NCBI GenBank assembly: GCA_026983715.1
Contig: JALSTM010000203.1
Location: 1 to 42,098 of the forward strand
Reading direction: 5' to 3'
DNA: 42,098 nt
Origin: Desulfobacterales bacterium
GTDB taxonomy: Bacteria > Desulfobacterota > Syntrophobacteria > B119-G9
A program made the position numbers and the translations under genes. The notes beneath the pieces are model-generated. The model had not been told where the DNA came from. It made no database searches and worked only from the letters and a program-made list of their open reading frames with translations. Each line of letters opens with the position of its first letter. Within the stretch, counting starts at the first letter, position 1. Positions 26,392 to 35,605 of this stretch are shown here, one piece after another.

Positions 26392-27744
26392 CTACGCTTC
26401 CAGCTGTTCTTCCTCGCTTCCCTTTATTTCACCTTGCTCAACAAGTGATCCCTCGGAACTAGTTTCTGAAATATCCTCAGCTTCTTTCTCATCGGTGCTC
26501 GAAGCTTCTTTTTCAGGTACCTCTTTTGCACGTTCAATAATCAGTCTTGCTTCTTCAGCATCAAGACCTTCAACCATGTCTGTCAATTCTTCTACTTCCA
26601 TGTTAGCGAGATCTTTCACTGCCGTGATCCCGGACATAAATATTTTATCAAGCAGGTTGCTTCTCATCCCCAGTACCTGTTGAAGCTGCTTGTAATCTTC
26701 TTTCTGGGTTTGCTGGTAAGCAGTTTCTCCCTTCACATCTATTTTCCAGCCGGTAAGCTTGGATGCCAGGCGAACATTCTGACCTCTCTTGCCTATGGCA
26801 AGAGAAAGCTGGTCGTCGGGAACGATGACTTCCATGGCTCTGTTCATCTGGTCAATAATAACCCTTGATATGATTGCAGGTGCTAGAGCATTGCACACGA
26901 ATTTTGCTGGATCAGCATTCCATTCTATTATGTCGATTTTCTCACCGCGCAATTCCTGGACGACGCTTTGGACGCGGCTTCCCTTCATTCCCACACATGC
27001 TCCCACGGGATCAATGTCTGGATCACTCGAAGAAACCGCAATCTTGGCCCTGTTACCCGGCTCTCGAGAAGCGCTCTTTATCGTTACAATGCCTTCGGCG
27101 ATTTCAGGGACTTCCGTTTTAAAAAGTTCTATCAAGAAGTTCGGATGAGTCCTTGAAAGGATTATTTGAGGACCCTTGCTTTCTTTTTTTACATCGAGTA
27201 TATACGCGCGTATCCTGTCACCAGGCCTGTAAACTTCCCTGGGAACCTGTTCCCTCGGTGGTAGAAGGGCTTCAGCTCTTCCAAGATTCACCAGGATGCC
27301 GGTTTTATCTACTCGCTGAACGATTCCATTTACAATTTCTCCCTTCCTGTCATGGAATTCTTCATAGACAACTTCTCGCTCGGCATCCTTCATTTTCTGA
27401 ATAATTATTTGCTTTGCAACCTGTGCAGCAATTCTACCAAAAACATTAGTGTCGATTTTTATGCCGAGGCTGTCATTCAATTCGCACTCAGGATCAAGTT
27501 TCCTAGCTTCTTCCAGCGATATCTCGGTCTCTGGATTTCTGACTTTTTTTACAACCTCTTTAAATTGAAAAGCCTCAATCTCTCCATACTCTTCGTTAAA
27601 AGCCACCTCCAGGTCCAGGTTTTTGCCAAACTTCTTTTTTGCAGCCGAGCGTATGGCATCTTCCAGGGTTGTTATCAGTAAATTACGATCAATACCCTTG
27701 TCTCTGCTTACCTGATCAATTAAACGTTTCAGTTCACTAATCAT
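26392..27744 (-). CDS. nusA: Transcription termination/antitermination factor NusA
   Basis: It binds RNA polymerase and modulates pausing, intrinsic termination and antitermination. The 450 residues contain the N-terminal polymerase-binding domain (about 1-125), an S1 domain (about 130-200, GEIVNGIVQRVDKTGILVNLG), and two KH domains including GACVGMKGSRVQSVVQELRGEKIDI and LAIGKRGQNVRLASKLTGW. One helix-hairpin-helix-like repeat (SGITAVKDLANMEVEELTDM) follows, then a short acidic tail. An AGGAGA site precedes the ATG. An intrinsic terminator upstream of rimP offers a place for NusA to regulate its own operon, as described for E. coli. Confidence 0.96.
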   Translation of the reverse strand: MISELKRLIDQVSRDKGIDRNLLITTLEDAIRSAAKKKFGKNLDLEVAFNEEYGEIEAFQFKEVVKKVRNPETEISLEEARKLDPECELNDSLGIKIDTNVFGRIAAQVAKQIIIQKMKDAEREVVYEEFHDRKGEIVNGIVQRVDKTGILVNLGRAEALLPPREQVPREVYRPGDRIRAYILDVKKESKGPQIILSRTHPNFLIELFKTEVPEIAEGIVTIKSASREPGNRAKIAVSSSDPDIDPVGACVGMKGSRVQSVVQELRGEKIDIIEWNADPAKFVCNALAPAIISRVIIDQMNRAMEVIVPDDQLSLAIGKRGQNVRLASKLTGWKIDVKGETAYQQTQKEDYKQLQQVLGMRSNLLDKIFMSGITAVKDLANMEVEELTDMVEGLDAEEARLIIERAKEVPEKEASSTDEKEAEDISETSSEGSLVEQGEIKGSEEEQLEA

Positions 27745-27769
27745 TTCTTATGAAATCTCCTGCTTTTCA

Positions 27770-28249
27770 TTATAGCTCAAAGTTAGCTATTAAATTGGCC
27801 TTGTATACGTTGTCCAGGCTTATTTCGTGGGTTGTTTCGTCTTTGCATCTGATTGTTATTTTGTTATCTGAAAACTCGGCAATATACCCTCGGAAATTAC
27901 GCCGATCACCGTAGGGTTCCTTAGTCCTGATATGAACTTCTTGACCGAGAAACTTCTTAAAATCACCAGGTCTTCTAATCGGTCTATTTATACCCGGTGA
28001 AGTAACTTCCAGGGTGTATGAGTTTGGTATAATATCTTCCACGTCAAGGAGATCACTTACCTGTCTGCTAATATTTGTGCAATCGGCAATGGTTATGCCT
28101 TTTTCGTGGTCGATATAAAGCCGGAGTACCCAACCCCTTGCCTCTCTTTGGTACTCTACCTCGATTAATTCAATTGATTCAGCCTCTGTTACCGGTTCAA
28201 CCAACTCCCAGACAAGTCTTATTATTTTTTCTCGTCTTTCTTCTTCCAT
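27770..28249 (-). CDS. rimP: Ribosome maturation factor RimP
   Basis: A 30S assembly factor. The 159 residues show the family pattern: IELIEVEYQREARGWVLRLY, GITIADCTNISRQVSDLLDVEDIIP, YTLEVTSPGINRPI with the strongly conserved LEVSSPG-type motif, and a C-terminal SH3-like domain. It is the first protein gene of the operon and starts 36 bp after an intrinsic terminator that follows tRNA-Gly. Confidence 0.95.
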   Translation of the reverse strand: MEEERREKIIRLVWELVEPVTEAESIELIEVEYQREARGWVLRLYIDHEKGITIADCTNISRQVSDLLDVEDIIPNSYTLEVTSPGINRPIRRPGDFKKFLGQEVHIRTKEPYGDRRNFRGYIAEFSDNKITIRCKDETTHEISLDNVYKANLIANFEL

Positions 28250-28284
28250 GTCTCTTAAACCAGTTTTTCAGAGATTCAACTGGT

Positions 28285-28312
28285 AAAAAAAAAGTGAGCC
28301 TTCAGCCCACTT
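28285..28312 (-). terminator. Intrinsic terminator between tRNA-Gly and rimP
   Basis: On the minus strand, AAGTGGGC-TGAAG-GCTCACTT forms an 8-bp stem (one G-U pair) with a 5-base loop, followed by an unbroken run of T. It would end the tRNA-Gly transcript just before rimP, so rimP expression needs read-through or antitermination unless a further promoter lies in the 36 bp left. Confidence 0.8.
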
Positions 28313-28403
28313 CTTTTAGTAGACGCGATTATAATGTTTACTAGCGTAATTATGGCTGATAGTAATAATTACAACCAAGCAATCCACTAATCGAAGTAGG
28401 CCA

Positions 28404-28428
28404 GGAAGTTGTAATAATTTCAACTTCC
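28404..28428. promoter_or_regulatory. Inverted repeat between tRNA-Gly and the rimP terminator
   Basis: GGAAGTTG and CAACTTCC are perfectly complementary 8-bp arms around a 9-base A+T-rich loop. It lies in the roughly 195-base transcribed spacer after tRNA-Gly, where a second weaker stem (AAACCTT/AAGGTTT, about 28453-28482) is also visible. These could be processing or leader structures; the function is unknown. Confidence 0.4.
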
Positions 28429-28507
28429 ACCAGCATCTACCTCAAAAAGGGAAACCTTCCCCGAACTTTCGAGAAAGGTTTGTTCTATACTCTTTCTCAC
28501 ATTTGGT

Positions 28508-28583
28508 TGGAGCGGGCAACGGGATTCGAACCCGCGACACCAAGCTTGGGAAGCTTGTACTCTACCAGCTGAGCTATGCCCGC
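28508..28583 (-). tRNA. tRNA-Gly (anticodon CCC)
   Basis: A complete 76-nt cloverleaf on the minus strand with an encoded CCA end. The acceptor GCGGGCA pairs with TGCCCGC; the D arm is AGCTCAGCTGGTAGAG; the anticodon stem CAAGC/GCTTG encloses the loop TTCCCAA (anticodon CCC); and the T arm contains GGTTCGAATCC. It reads glycine GGG codons. A good promoter lies about 40 bp upstream, and the rimP-nusA operon follows downstream. Confidence 0.95.
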
Positions 28584-28628
28584 TCATCAAACCTGCACAG
28601 CTATCAACCGCTGTTACAGTTCACCGTA

Positions 28629-28657
28629 ATAATAAAAATTTTTGATCTGAGAGTCAA
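28629..28657 (-). promoter_or_regulatory. Sigma-70-type promoter for tRNA-Gly and the rimP-pnp operon
   Basis: On the minus strand, TTGACT (28657-28652) and TATTAT (28634-28629) are separated by 17 bases. Each matches the housekeeping consensus at five of six positions. The start site would fall near 28621, about 40 nt before the mature tRNA end. Confidence 0.7.
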
Positions 28658-28709
28658 GGTTTTTGTCTGGTGTTGTGAGTTATTTAGGTAAAAGGAACTA
28701 TAAACCATC

Positions 28710-28736
28710 TTGACTTAAATTCTATCTAGTGATAAT
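28710..28736 (+). promoter_or_regulatory. Candidate promoter for tRNA-Cys
   Basis: TTGACT (28710-28715) and GATAAT (28731-28736) are separated by 15 bases, shorter than ideal. The position, 15 bp before the mature tRNA, suits a tRNA gene promoter. Confidence 0.5.
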
Positions 28737-28750
28737 AAAGAAACAAACAA

Positions 28751-28825
28751 GGCGGCATAGCCAAGTGGTAAGGCAGCGGTCTGCAAAACCGTTATTCACC
28801 GGTTCGAATCCGGTTGCCGCCTCCA
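28751..28825 (+). tRNA. tRNA-Cys (anticodon GCA)
   Basis: A complete 75-nt cloverleaf with encoded CCA. Acceptor GGCGGCA pairs with TGCCGCC; the D arm is AGCCAAGTGGTAAGGC; the anticodon stem GCGGT/ACCGT holds CTGCAAA (anticodon GCA); and the T arm contains GGTTCGAATCC. It is divergent from the tRNA-Gly gene and followed by an intrinsic terminator. Confidence 0.95.
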
Positions 28826-28837
28826 CGACGATGGCAA

Positions 28838-28866
28838 GGTTGAGAGATAGCTCTCAGCCTTTTTTA
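28838..28866 (+). terminator. Intrinsic terminator after tRNA-Cys
   Basis: GGTTGAGAG-ATAG-CTCTCAGCC forms a 9-bp stem (one G-U pair) directly followed by six T. It ends the tRNA-Cys transcript, so the downstream ATPase gene needs its own promoter or read-through. Confidence 0.85.
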
Positions 28867-28947
28867 TTTTGTATTATTTTCGTCAATGAAGTAACATTTA
28901 AGAGACTTTGAAAGCTGATCTTTTAACTTCTCATAGGAGGGTCCTAA

Positions 28948-30300
28948 TTGGCTGCAAGCAGGTCACCTTTTTCACCGGAAGATGGCAGAGCGATATACCA
29001 GTTTGTTTCTGAATATCTCTATTTTAGTCGACCTGATATCATCGTGCACGGTGAACCGCTTAATTCCACCCTGCTTTTCGCGCTATTGACGGCTCTTGTT
29101 CAAGGGAAAGCAATTATCATTGGTGAACCGGGGCTCGGTAAAACCACTGCCGCTGAGTACATAAGCTCCCTGGTATATCGTTTGCCCCTTGGAACCATTT
29201 GGTCCGGAACCCTCGGAGGGCATCCGGAGCAAACGGAAGAGAAAATAGTCGGCAGGCCTGATCTTGCTATGCTGAATGTTGGGCGTGAAGAAGTTGTGTG
29301 GACCAATTTTGCTCAACTGCCGGTAAAAATCGTGGATGAAATTAACAGGCTTCCGGAAACAAAACAAAGTCTTATTCTGGATGGCATTGATCGGGGACAC
29401 TGGGAATACCTAAATGAAATGATACTAAACGCAGAACACTGCCTCTTTGCCACTGCTAATTATCAGGACAGAGGAACTGGTACTATTATTGCCCCCTTAC
29501 TTGACAGGTTCGATATTATGGTCGAGTCCAAACATCCCGGTCCAAACCTGGCCTTTTCCATAACAGGAATAGATCAAAAAAACGATATACTCAGACATTC
29601 CGGATGTGAGGAAAACCTTCAAACAATACTGAGACAAAGACTTCCATACCATGAAAAAATTGCGGGGATTGATCAAAACTGCGACGAATTTGAAACATAT
29701 ATTCGCGACAGGTATGGGCTTAAGTTACCTAACAGGGTTGAAAGACAACAATTGGTGGAGACAATTAGCGGTATCGATTTTGATATTGATGCAAATGCCT
29801 ATTCCAGGTTCCTGATTGCTGAACTTTGTTTCTGCAACCAGTACGGCCAGAAACGGTCAAACGAAGTTTGCGATGAAGCGTGCCATTTCTCAGGTTACCT
29901 CTGCAGGGAAACAAAGAACTGTATCTCGAACCGATTTCCTGTTTCCATGAAGAGCTATGCCCGGGCCCTCGCATGGTTGCTAGAAAAGGACCTGGTTGAC
30001 CTTGAAGTGCTCAGGACGGTTGCTCCTTATACATTAGCACACCGTATTGAGTGGCGTGATGATGTGATGGCTTATCATCAGAATAGGTGCAGGCTAGATC
30101 CCCTACCGATTTACCTTGCCAAGGAAGCAGTTAAGAAAGTTTACCGTAGGTACGTTGAACAGAATGAAGAGGTAAAAAAAGCCCTGGGGGCGGCCTGTAA
30201 CGCTATTGAAACTGGCAAGGGACGACCGGAAATTAAGGGGGACCACCCACTCTTCCACGAAATTATAAAGGATCTGGGGGTCGGTTTAAGCGAAGAGTAA
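28948..30300 (+). CDS. MoxR-like AAA+ ATPase with a cysteine-rich insertion
   Basis: An AAA+ chaperone-type ATPase, 450 residues from a TTG start placed seven bases after an AGGAGGG site. Walker A GEPGLGKTT (59-67), Walker B VKIVDEINR (126-134), the sensor-1-like LFATANYQDRGTG and an arginine-finger-like LLDRFD are MoxR/RavA-like. Between the ATPase core and the C-terminal lid is a segment (about 290-328) with six cysteines at 294, 296, 308, 312, 319 and 325, which could bind zinc or an iron-sulfur cluster. MoxR proteins usually sit next to VWA/DUF58 partner genes; none is present here, the gene standing alone between tRNA-Cys and a convergent envelope gene. The cellular client is unknown. 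Confidence 0.78.
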   Translation: MAASRSPFSPEDGRAIYQFVSEYLYFSRPDIIVHGEPLNSTLLFALLTALVQGKAIIIGEPGLGKTTAAEYISSLVYRLPLGTIWSGTLGGHPEQTEEKIVGRPDLAMLNVGREEVVWTNFAQLPVKIVDEINRLPETKQSLILDGIDRGHWEYLNEMILNAEHCLFATANYQDRGTGTIIAPLLDRFDIMVESKHPGPNLAFSITGIDQKNDILRHSGCEENLQTILRQRLPYHEKIAGIDQNCDEFETYIRDRYGLKLPNRVERQQLVETISGIDFDIDANAYSRFLIAELCFCNQYGQKRSNEVCDEACHFSGYLCRETKNCISNRFPVSMKSYARALAWLLEKDLVDLEVLRTVAPYTLAHRIEWRDDVMAYHQNRCRLDPLPIYLAKEAVKKVYRRYVEQNEEVKKALGAACNAIETGKGRPEIKGDHPLFHEIIKDLGVGLSEE

Positions 30301-30412
30301 AGCACTTGGTAAGGATGGGGTGGAATTAACTTTTCATTTGGTTTCCAAATAGCAACCAGAAAAAACTTTCAGGCTTTGTGAAAAGTTAACGGCTTAGGAC
30401 TATTGTGCTCGA

Positions 30413-32380
30413 TTAGTTGGCTACTTTGTAATCTTTATCTTCCTCTGGTCCGTTTTCAGTAACAAGAGATATGTCAGGTTTGTAAGTGAAAAAAGTGAGC
30501 CTTTTGAGGTGTTCTCTAATTCTCCCTGCATCCTGGAGACTGCACACGGCCAGTATTTTGTCGATTTCTTCCTCCATAGTTTCCAGTTTTTGGCCGTTAC
30601 CCTTGATTACGAAAATTTTTTCGTGATCTGAGACTATTACTTCTTCGTCACTACCCACAAGTTCTTCATGTAGTTTCTCTCCCGGGCGAAGTCCTATAAA
30701 TTCAATTTCTATGTCCTCGTAAGGCTCAAAGCCGCTCAACCGAATAACGTCTTCGGCAATATCCAGGATCTTTATCGGTTTTCCCATGTTTAGAACAAAT
30801 ATCTCGCCACCACTACCCATCGCACCGGCCTGTAAAATTAACTGACATGCTTCAGGTATTGACATGAAATACCTGGTTATCTCTGGATGGGTAACTGTAA
30901 CGGGACCTCCCTGCCTGATCTGTTTCCTGAAAAGAGGCACAACACTTCCTACGCTTCCCAGAACATTACCGAAGCGGACAACCATATACTTAGTTCTGCT
31001 TTTCGTCCTAGATGCGTACAGTTGAACCAACTGCTCCGCAACCTTCTTTGTTGCTCCCATTACACTTGAAGGGTTTACCGCTTTGTCCGTCGAAACGAGA
31101 ACGAACCTCTCGATTCGAAAGCGATCACTTATCTGCAAAAGATTCCTGGTGCCACCTATGTTATTCTTCACCGCTTCCCATGGGTGCCTTTCCATCATGG
31201 GTACATGTTTGTATGCAGCGGCATGGAAGACCACGTGAGGGTGATACGAACTGAAGGTTTTGAATAATTCTTCGGTATTCTGAACGTCACCGAGTACCGG
31301 TATGGTTAGTAAATCAGGAAAGTGGTGTTTTAGTTCCAATTCGAGGTCATAAAGAGGGCTTTCAGCCCGTTCGTAAAGTACCAATCTTTCGGGTTTAAAT
31401 CTTGCGATCTGTCTACAAAGTTCCGATCCGATTGAGCCTGCTGCTCCAGTAACCAATATACTTTTGCCAACAAGGGTATTAACTATCCGTTTTTCGTCAA
31501 GTTTCACCGGTTCCCTGCCGAGCAGATCTCGGTAGGCTACCTCTCTGACACTATTTATAGAAATTTTACCATCAATAATTTCGGTTAAAGTGGGAACTAT
31601 TTTAAAATCAACCCCGGCTTTCTTGCAATCTTCCACTATCTGGCGCATCTTTTTGTGAGTAGCAAACGGTATGGCGATAAGTACTTCGTCAACATCATAT
31701 CTGAGGGCCACTTCTGGAAGAACGGTTGTATCTCCTAAAACAGGGATTCCATGGAGCAGTTTCTTTACCTTTCTGGGGTCGTCATCGAGGAATCCTATGG
31801 GCTCGTAGTTCATTTTAGAATTTACCCTGATTCCTCTAAGTATTCTTTCACCTGCATCCCCTGCACCTACAATGAGGAGTTTCTTAGCCCTCGGGTTTCT
31901 CTTGATGCTACTGAATAATTGAGACCAGGTGCTAGAGCTACGATCTCCGTTTAAAGAACTGTGCCAGTAGTACCATCTGATAAAGAGACGCAGGCCACCT
32001 ATTAAGATAACGGTCAAGCACCAATCAATTATTACAATGGAACGTGGAGAGAAGACCCTCATCTGGAAAATGGCAAAGGTTATCAACAAGGAGGAAATAG
32101 TAGCGGCTTTGAGCAAATTTATCAGGTCTACAATCCCTGTGTAACGCCACATTCCGCGGTACATGTTAAAGAAATAAAAGAGAAACATCTTAATTAGGAT
32201 TACAAGGAAGATGGTATGTTTGATTGAGTAGAGAACAGAAGGATAGTTTATGTCAAAATTGAGTCTTAAAAGGAATGCACCGATATATGCCGTTGCAATA
32301 AGAACTACGTCTGCTGCTATGATTATAAACGAATTCCGACTCGGCAGATACGCAAAGTGAGTTTTTAGCCAACTCTTCAT
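30413..32380 (-). CDS. Membrane nucleotide-sugar dehydratase/epimerase (WbpM/FlaA1/PglF type)
   Basis: It probably converts UDP-GlcNAc or a similar sugar nucleotide to a 4-keto-6-deoxy product for O-antigen, capsule or glycan synthesis. From ATG 32380 (GGGG eight bases upstream) it has 655 residues; an in-frame TTG at 32479 adds 33 residues without a ribosome binding site. Four N-terminal transmembrane segments are followed by a first Rossmann domain (LLIVGAGDAGERIL) and then the catalytic SDR domain with VTGAAGSIGSELCRQ, HAAAYKHVPMMERHP and VSTDKAVNPSSVMGATKK. Met replaces Tyr of the usual YxxxK, as in WbpM-like 4,6-dehydratases. GGEIFVLNMG and GLRPGEKLHEEL close the domain. No other polysaccharide gene lies nearby, so it is a genomic singleton here. 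Confidence 0.87.
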   Translation of the reverse strand: MKSWLKTHFAYLPSRNSFIIIAADVVLIATAYIGAFLLRLNFDINYPSVLYSIKHTIFLVILIKMFLFYFFNMYRGMWRYTGIVDLINLLKAATISSLLITFAIFQMRVFSPRSIVIIDWCLTVILIGGLRLFIRWYYWHSSLNGDRSSSTWSQLFSSIKRNPRAKKLLIVGAGDAGERILRGIRVNSKMNYEPIGFLDDDPRKVKKLLHGIPVLGDTTVLPEVALRYDVDEVLIAIPFATHKKMRQIVEDCKKAGVDFKIVPTLTEIIDGKISINSVREVAYRDLLGREPVKLDEKRIVNTLVGKSILVTGAAGSIGSELCRQIARFKPERLVLYERAESPLYDLELELKHHFPDLLTIPVLGDVQNTEELFKTFSSYHPHVVFHAAAYKHVPMMERHPWEAVKNNIGGTRNLLQISDRFRIERFVLVSTDKAVNPSSVMGATKKVAEQLVQLYASRTKSRTKYMVVRFGNVLGSVGSVVPLFRKQIRQGGPVTVTHPEITRYFMSIPEACQLILQAGAMGSGGEIFVLNMGKPIKILDIAEDVIRLSGFEPYEDIEIEFIGLRPGEKLHEELVGSDEEVIVSDHEKIFVIKGNGQKLETMEEEIDKILAVCSLQDAGRIREHLKRLTFFTYKPDISLVTENGPEEDKDYKVAN

Positions 32381-32604
32381 TTTAAGTGCCCCAACCATTA
32401 TCAAGCGCAACGTCCTGAACGCTAATGCACTTATATACTTCATCAGTTTACAGATGGCCAGAAAAAAGTCAATATTCAAGCGACTTTTGCATAATTTTTT
32501 GCTAAATATTGTGTGGAAGTAGGAATCAATGGGTGTAAAAGAAGGAATTACCCCTGCTTAAACCTTGGTCACCCCAAAATAATTTTCCTAAAAGGGGCGG
32601 TGAT

Positions 32605-33279
32605 ATGGTTTTTTATGAACCTCCTGAGCCAATCTATCGAGACAGGTTACACGCGGGAAAGGTACTAGCAGAGAGGCTGAAGGATTTAAGAACGACCGAT
32701 ATGGTTATTCTTGCAATAGCAAATGGTGGCGTGCCTGTCGCGGTACCGATCGCAAAGAAACTCGATCTCCCGCTTTATTTAACCATAGTCAGAAAACTCC
32801 AACTACCTGACAACCCTGAGGCAGGTTTTGGCGCCCTGACTTCTGACGGTTTTGTTTTGTTGAATGAAAAACTGGTGAACCATTACGGATTAACGGAAGA
32901 ACAGATTGAATTGCAGCGGAAAAAGGCTTTTGAGAGCATTCGAAAGAGGCAGCAATATTTCGGTAAGTGGGCGGAACCGGAGTCCTTGGAAGATCGAAGC
33001 GTGGTCTTGGTTGATGATGGTTTGGCATCAGGTTTTACAATGCTAGCAGCGGTTCGCTCGGCGAGGCAACAGAGGGCTAGAAAAATCACAGTGGCAGTTC
33101 CCACATCGTCCATGAGTGCTTACAGGCGCCTAGAAGGGGAAGTTGACAGGATAATCTGTCCCCACGTAAGCAGGTTACCTGTATTTGCCGTGGCAGACGC
33201 TTACGCAAACTGGTACGATGTGGATGAGAGCGAGGCAAAAACACTGCTGGATAGTCTCAGTCGGAGAGATGAAAAATGA
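32605..33279 (+). CDS. Phosphoribosyltransferase-family protein
   Basis: A type I phosphoribosyltransferase of 224 residues. The PRPP-binding loop is visible as [19 protein letters not shown] (about 131-149); [21 protein letters not shown] and [18 protein letters not shown] are typical of the stand-alone PRTase group that includes putative erythromycin-esterase-associated and ComF-unrelated members. The base or ligand is unknown; a regulatory role is possible. AGGGGCGGTGAT precedes the ATG. Its stop overlaps the start of the ABC-F gene by 4 bp (ATGA), so the two are translationally coupled. Confidence 0.82.
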   Translation: MVFYEPPEPIYRDRLHAGKVLAERLKDLRTTDMVILAIANGGVPVAVPIAKKLDLPLYLTIVRKLQLPDNPEAGFGALTSDGFVLLNEKLVNHYGLTEEQIELQRKKAFESIRKRQQYFGKWAEPESLEDRSVVLVDDGLASGFTMLAAVRSARQQRARKITVAVPTSSMSAYRRLEGEVDRIICPHVSRLPVFAVADAYANWYDVDESEAKTLLDSLSRRDEK

Positions 33280-35255
33280 TTTCTTTTTCCGATGTTACCA
33301 AGAGTATTGGTAAAGTCGATATTTTAAAAAATGTCAGTTTCCATTTGCGCCCGGATGACAGAGTTGGACTAGTTGGTATCAACGGAGCAGGAAAGACAAC
33401 TATTTTCCGTTTGATCTTAAGGAAAGAAGCCCCGGATAGCGGTACCATATCCATAAACAAGCACACGAGAATTGGCTACCTTCCGCAGGATATCTTGGAG
33501 CTGAAGGGTAAAACGGTTCTCCAGCAGGTGCTCGATGTTTCGGCAGATCTCAAGGAAATTGAGGAGGAACTGGAAGAAATAGACAGGGGGCTATCTAAGT
33601 TGATTCCTGAAAGCGAAGCCATGGCCTTGGCCAGCCGACAAAGCCACCTATTGGAAGAATTCGAGAGGTTGGGCGGTTATGACCTTGAGGCCCGAGCCCT
33701 AAAGATACTTGCGGGTTTGGGATTTGATGACGAGAAGCTGGAATTCCCCGTGGAAAACCTAAGCGGAGGATGGATAATGCGGGTGGCGTTGGCCAGAATT
33801 CTACTGGCTGAACCCGATTGTCTCCTTCTAGATGAACCAACGAATCACCTTGATATGGAGTCTCTCCTGTGGTTCGAAAATTACCTTGCAAGTTTTCCTT
33901 CGGCGTTTATTCTTATCTCCCACGATAGGGTCTTTCTGAACAACGTGACTAAAAGGATATTTGAGCTGGAAAATGGATCTTTATATATTCTTGAAGGGAA
34001 TTACGATTTCTACATAGAAAAAAAGAAAGAAAGAATTAATCACCTGCTTTCGGAATACAAGACCCAACAGGCGCGAATTCGCCAGATAGAAGAGTTTATA
34101 GCGAGAAACAGAAGCCGAAAAGACAGGGCTCGCCAGGTTCAGAGCAGGCTTAAAATACTAGAAAACATGCCGAAGATAGAATTACCTAGAGAAACCGGAA
34201 CCATTCATTTCGAACTGCCAGCTCCGGACCGTGGGCCCCAAACCCTGGTTTCTCTGACCAACATTTCCAAGCGATTCGGGGGGAAAACCCTCTTCAATAA
34301 TCTCAATTTTACAATAGATCGAGGCGACAGGATTGCCTTTATCGGGCCCAACGGAGCCGGCAAAAGTACCTTGCTCAAAATAATAGCCGGGGAGATAACG
34401 ATTGACGAGGGAGAAAGAAAGGTATCACCAGGGGTAAAGATTGGATACTATTCACAGCACCAGTTGGAAAACTTAAATCCTGAGAATACTGTCCTTCAGG
34501 AAGTCTCGCAGATAGCAGAAGATATTCCAAGTGGTGTTGTTCGATCTTTACTTGGAGCCTTTCTTTTCCGCGATGATGAAGTATTTAAACTGGTTAAGGT
34601 GCTTAGTGGTGGGGAGCAAAGCAGGTTAAGCTTATGCAAATTGTTACTTCTCCGACCAAACCTTCTGCTCCTAGATGAACCTACCAATCACCTTGATATT
34701 CCTTCCAGGGATGTTCTAGAGGAAGCGCTGCTTAACTATCAGGGGACGATCTGCTTGATAACTCATGACAGGCACCTCATTAACAAGGTGGCAAACAAAG
34801 TGTTGGTTGTGCATGATGGCCTAGCTGAGCTGTTTCCCGGTAATTACTCGGACTATGACACCCTTTGGAGAAAGAGGCTGAAAAAAGTCAAAGACGGTGG
34901 GGAGAAGAACAGGCAATTATCTAATCGTGTAAGGCGCATAGATAGGAAAGAACAGAAAAGGCTGGAAGCTGAACGGAGAAACCGGCTGTATAAAAAGAAA
35001 AAGCCCCTTATGGATGAGCTGGGGAGGGTTGAGAGTAAGCTGGACAGATTAAATGAAACATTGGATGATCTGGCCAGACAACTGGCTTTGCAAGAAACTT
35101 ATGAAAAGCCGGATATTTTCCGCGAATTACATCAGAAGTACCTTAGAACGAAAGCAGAAATTGAAAAATACACTGCCAAGTGGGAAGAAACTGCCCTGGA
35201 ACTGGAAGCTGTGGAAGAGGAATTTAAGGAAACCCTGATAAATTCGGATTTTTAG
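33276..35255 (+). CDS. ABC-F family ATPase (ribosome-associated, Uup/YheS-like)
   Basis: A soluble twin-ABC protein that acts on ribosomes, not in transport: it has no membrane segments. The 659 residues hold two nucleotide-binding domains: Walker [10 protein letters not shown] and GPNGAGKST, signatures LSGGW and LSGGE, and [11 protein letters not shown] twice. The interdomain linker (about 245-290, with [16 protein letters not shown]) is basic, as expected for the tRNA-contacting P-site motif. A C-terminal coiled coil (about 560-655) resembles that of Uup and YheS. The exact subfamily is not resolved. ABC-F members rescue stalled ribosomes or give antibiotic resistance; which applies here is not visible. 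It is coupled to the PRTase gene. Confidence 0.9.
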   Translation: MISFSDVTKSIGKVDILKNVSFHLRPDDRVGLVGINGAGKTTIFRLILRKEAPDSGTISINKHTRIGYLPQDILELKGKTVLQQVLDVSADLKEIEEELEEIDRGLSKLIPESEAMALASRQSHLLEEFERLGGYDLEARALKILAGLGFDDEKLEFPVENLSGGWIMRVALARILLAEPDCLLLDEPTNHLDMESLLWFENYLASFPSAFILISHDRVFLNNVTKRIFELENGSLYILEGNYDFYIEKKKERINHLLSEYKTQQARIRQIEEFIARNRSRKDRARQVQSRLKILENMPKIELPRETGTIHFELPAPDRGPQTLVSLTNISKRFGGKTLFNNLNFTIDRGDRIAFIGPNGAGKSTLLKIIAGEITIDEGERKVSPGVKIGYYSQHQLENLNPENTVLQEVSQIAEDIPSGVVRSLLGAFLFRDDEVFKLVKVLSGGEQSRLSLCKLLLLRPNLLLLDEPTNHLDIPSRDVLEEALLNYQGTICLITHDRHLINKVANKVLVVHDGLAELFPGNYSDYDTLWRKRLKKVKDGGEKNRQLSNRVRRIDRKEQKRLEAERRNRLYKKKKPLMDELGRVESKLDRLNETLDDLARQLALQETYEKPDIFRELHQKYLRTKAEIEKYTAKWEETALELEAVEEEFKETLINSDF

Positions 35256-35276
35256 AGCTAGCAACTGGATCCGTAA

Positions 35277-35440
35277 TCGTCCACCTGAGCCGCAGATACT
35301 AGGAAGAGCCCGAGGTACTATAAGTTGGCTATGTCCGGCGGGCGATGACGCCACAGGTGCCGTGCAGGTGGACGACCCGCAGGGCGGAAAAAGATTGCTT
35401 GACAAGGTGAAGAGGAATCCACCGTGGCTGCGTAGCCAAC
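35277..35440. other. Structured segment with long-range inverted repeats
   Basis: TCGTCCACCTG (35277-35287) and CAGGTGGACGA (35365-35375) are perfectly complementary over 11 bp. A second pair, GTTGGCTA (35324-35331) and TAGCCAAC (35433-35440), interleaves with it. It starts 21 bases after the ABC-F stop. It may be a decayed mobile element or a structured 3' region. Confidence 0.35.
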
Positions 35441-35472
35441 AATCAGTCACAAAATTCCGTCACGGATTCAGG

Positions 35473-35556
35473 TAGCAATCAGTTAAATAAGTAGAATGAG
35501 AGCAATTAAAAATCCGTTATTCCGGCCGAAGTGAAGCGGAGAGCCGGAATCTACCT
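35473..35556 (+). repeat. Dispersed repeat unit A, copy 2
   Basis: It aligns over about 85 bases to 20-104, including the ATTCCGGCC...GCCGGAAT palindrome (35519-35550). It is preceded by ATTCCGTCACGGATTCAGGT (35455-35474), whose counterpart lies near 191-210 in copy 1, so the modules occur in different orders in the two places. Confidence 0.7.
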
Positions 35557-35586
35557 ATATATAGACAGGACTCCGGATCGATTCTG

Positions 35587-35605
35587 CCCCTGACTAGGTC
35601 AGGGG
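35587..35605. repeat. Dispersed palindrome C, copy 2
   Basis: CCCCTGA-CTAGG-TCAGGGG: the 7-bp arms are the same as at 296-314, with matching flanks (TCTG before, GG after). Confidence 0.65.

Noticed and set aside
28838-28866. Hairpin before the MoxR-like gene as a riboswitch or attenuator
   Set aside because: A stem followed directly by six T, 13 bp after tRNA-Cys, is better explained as the tRNA terminator.
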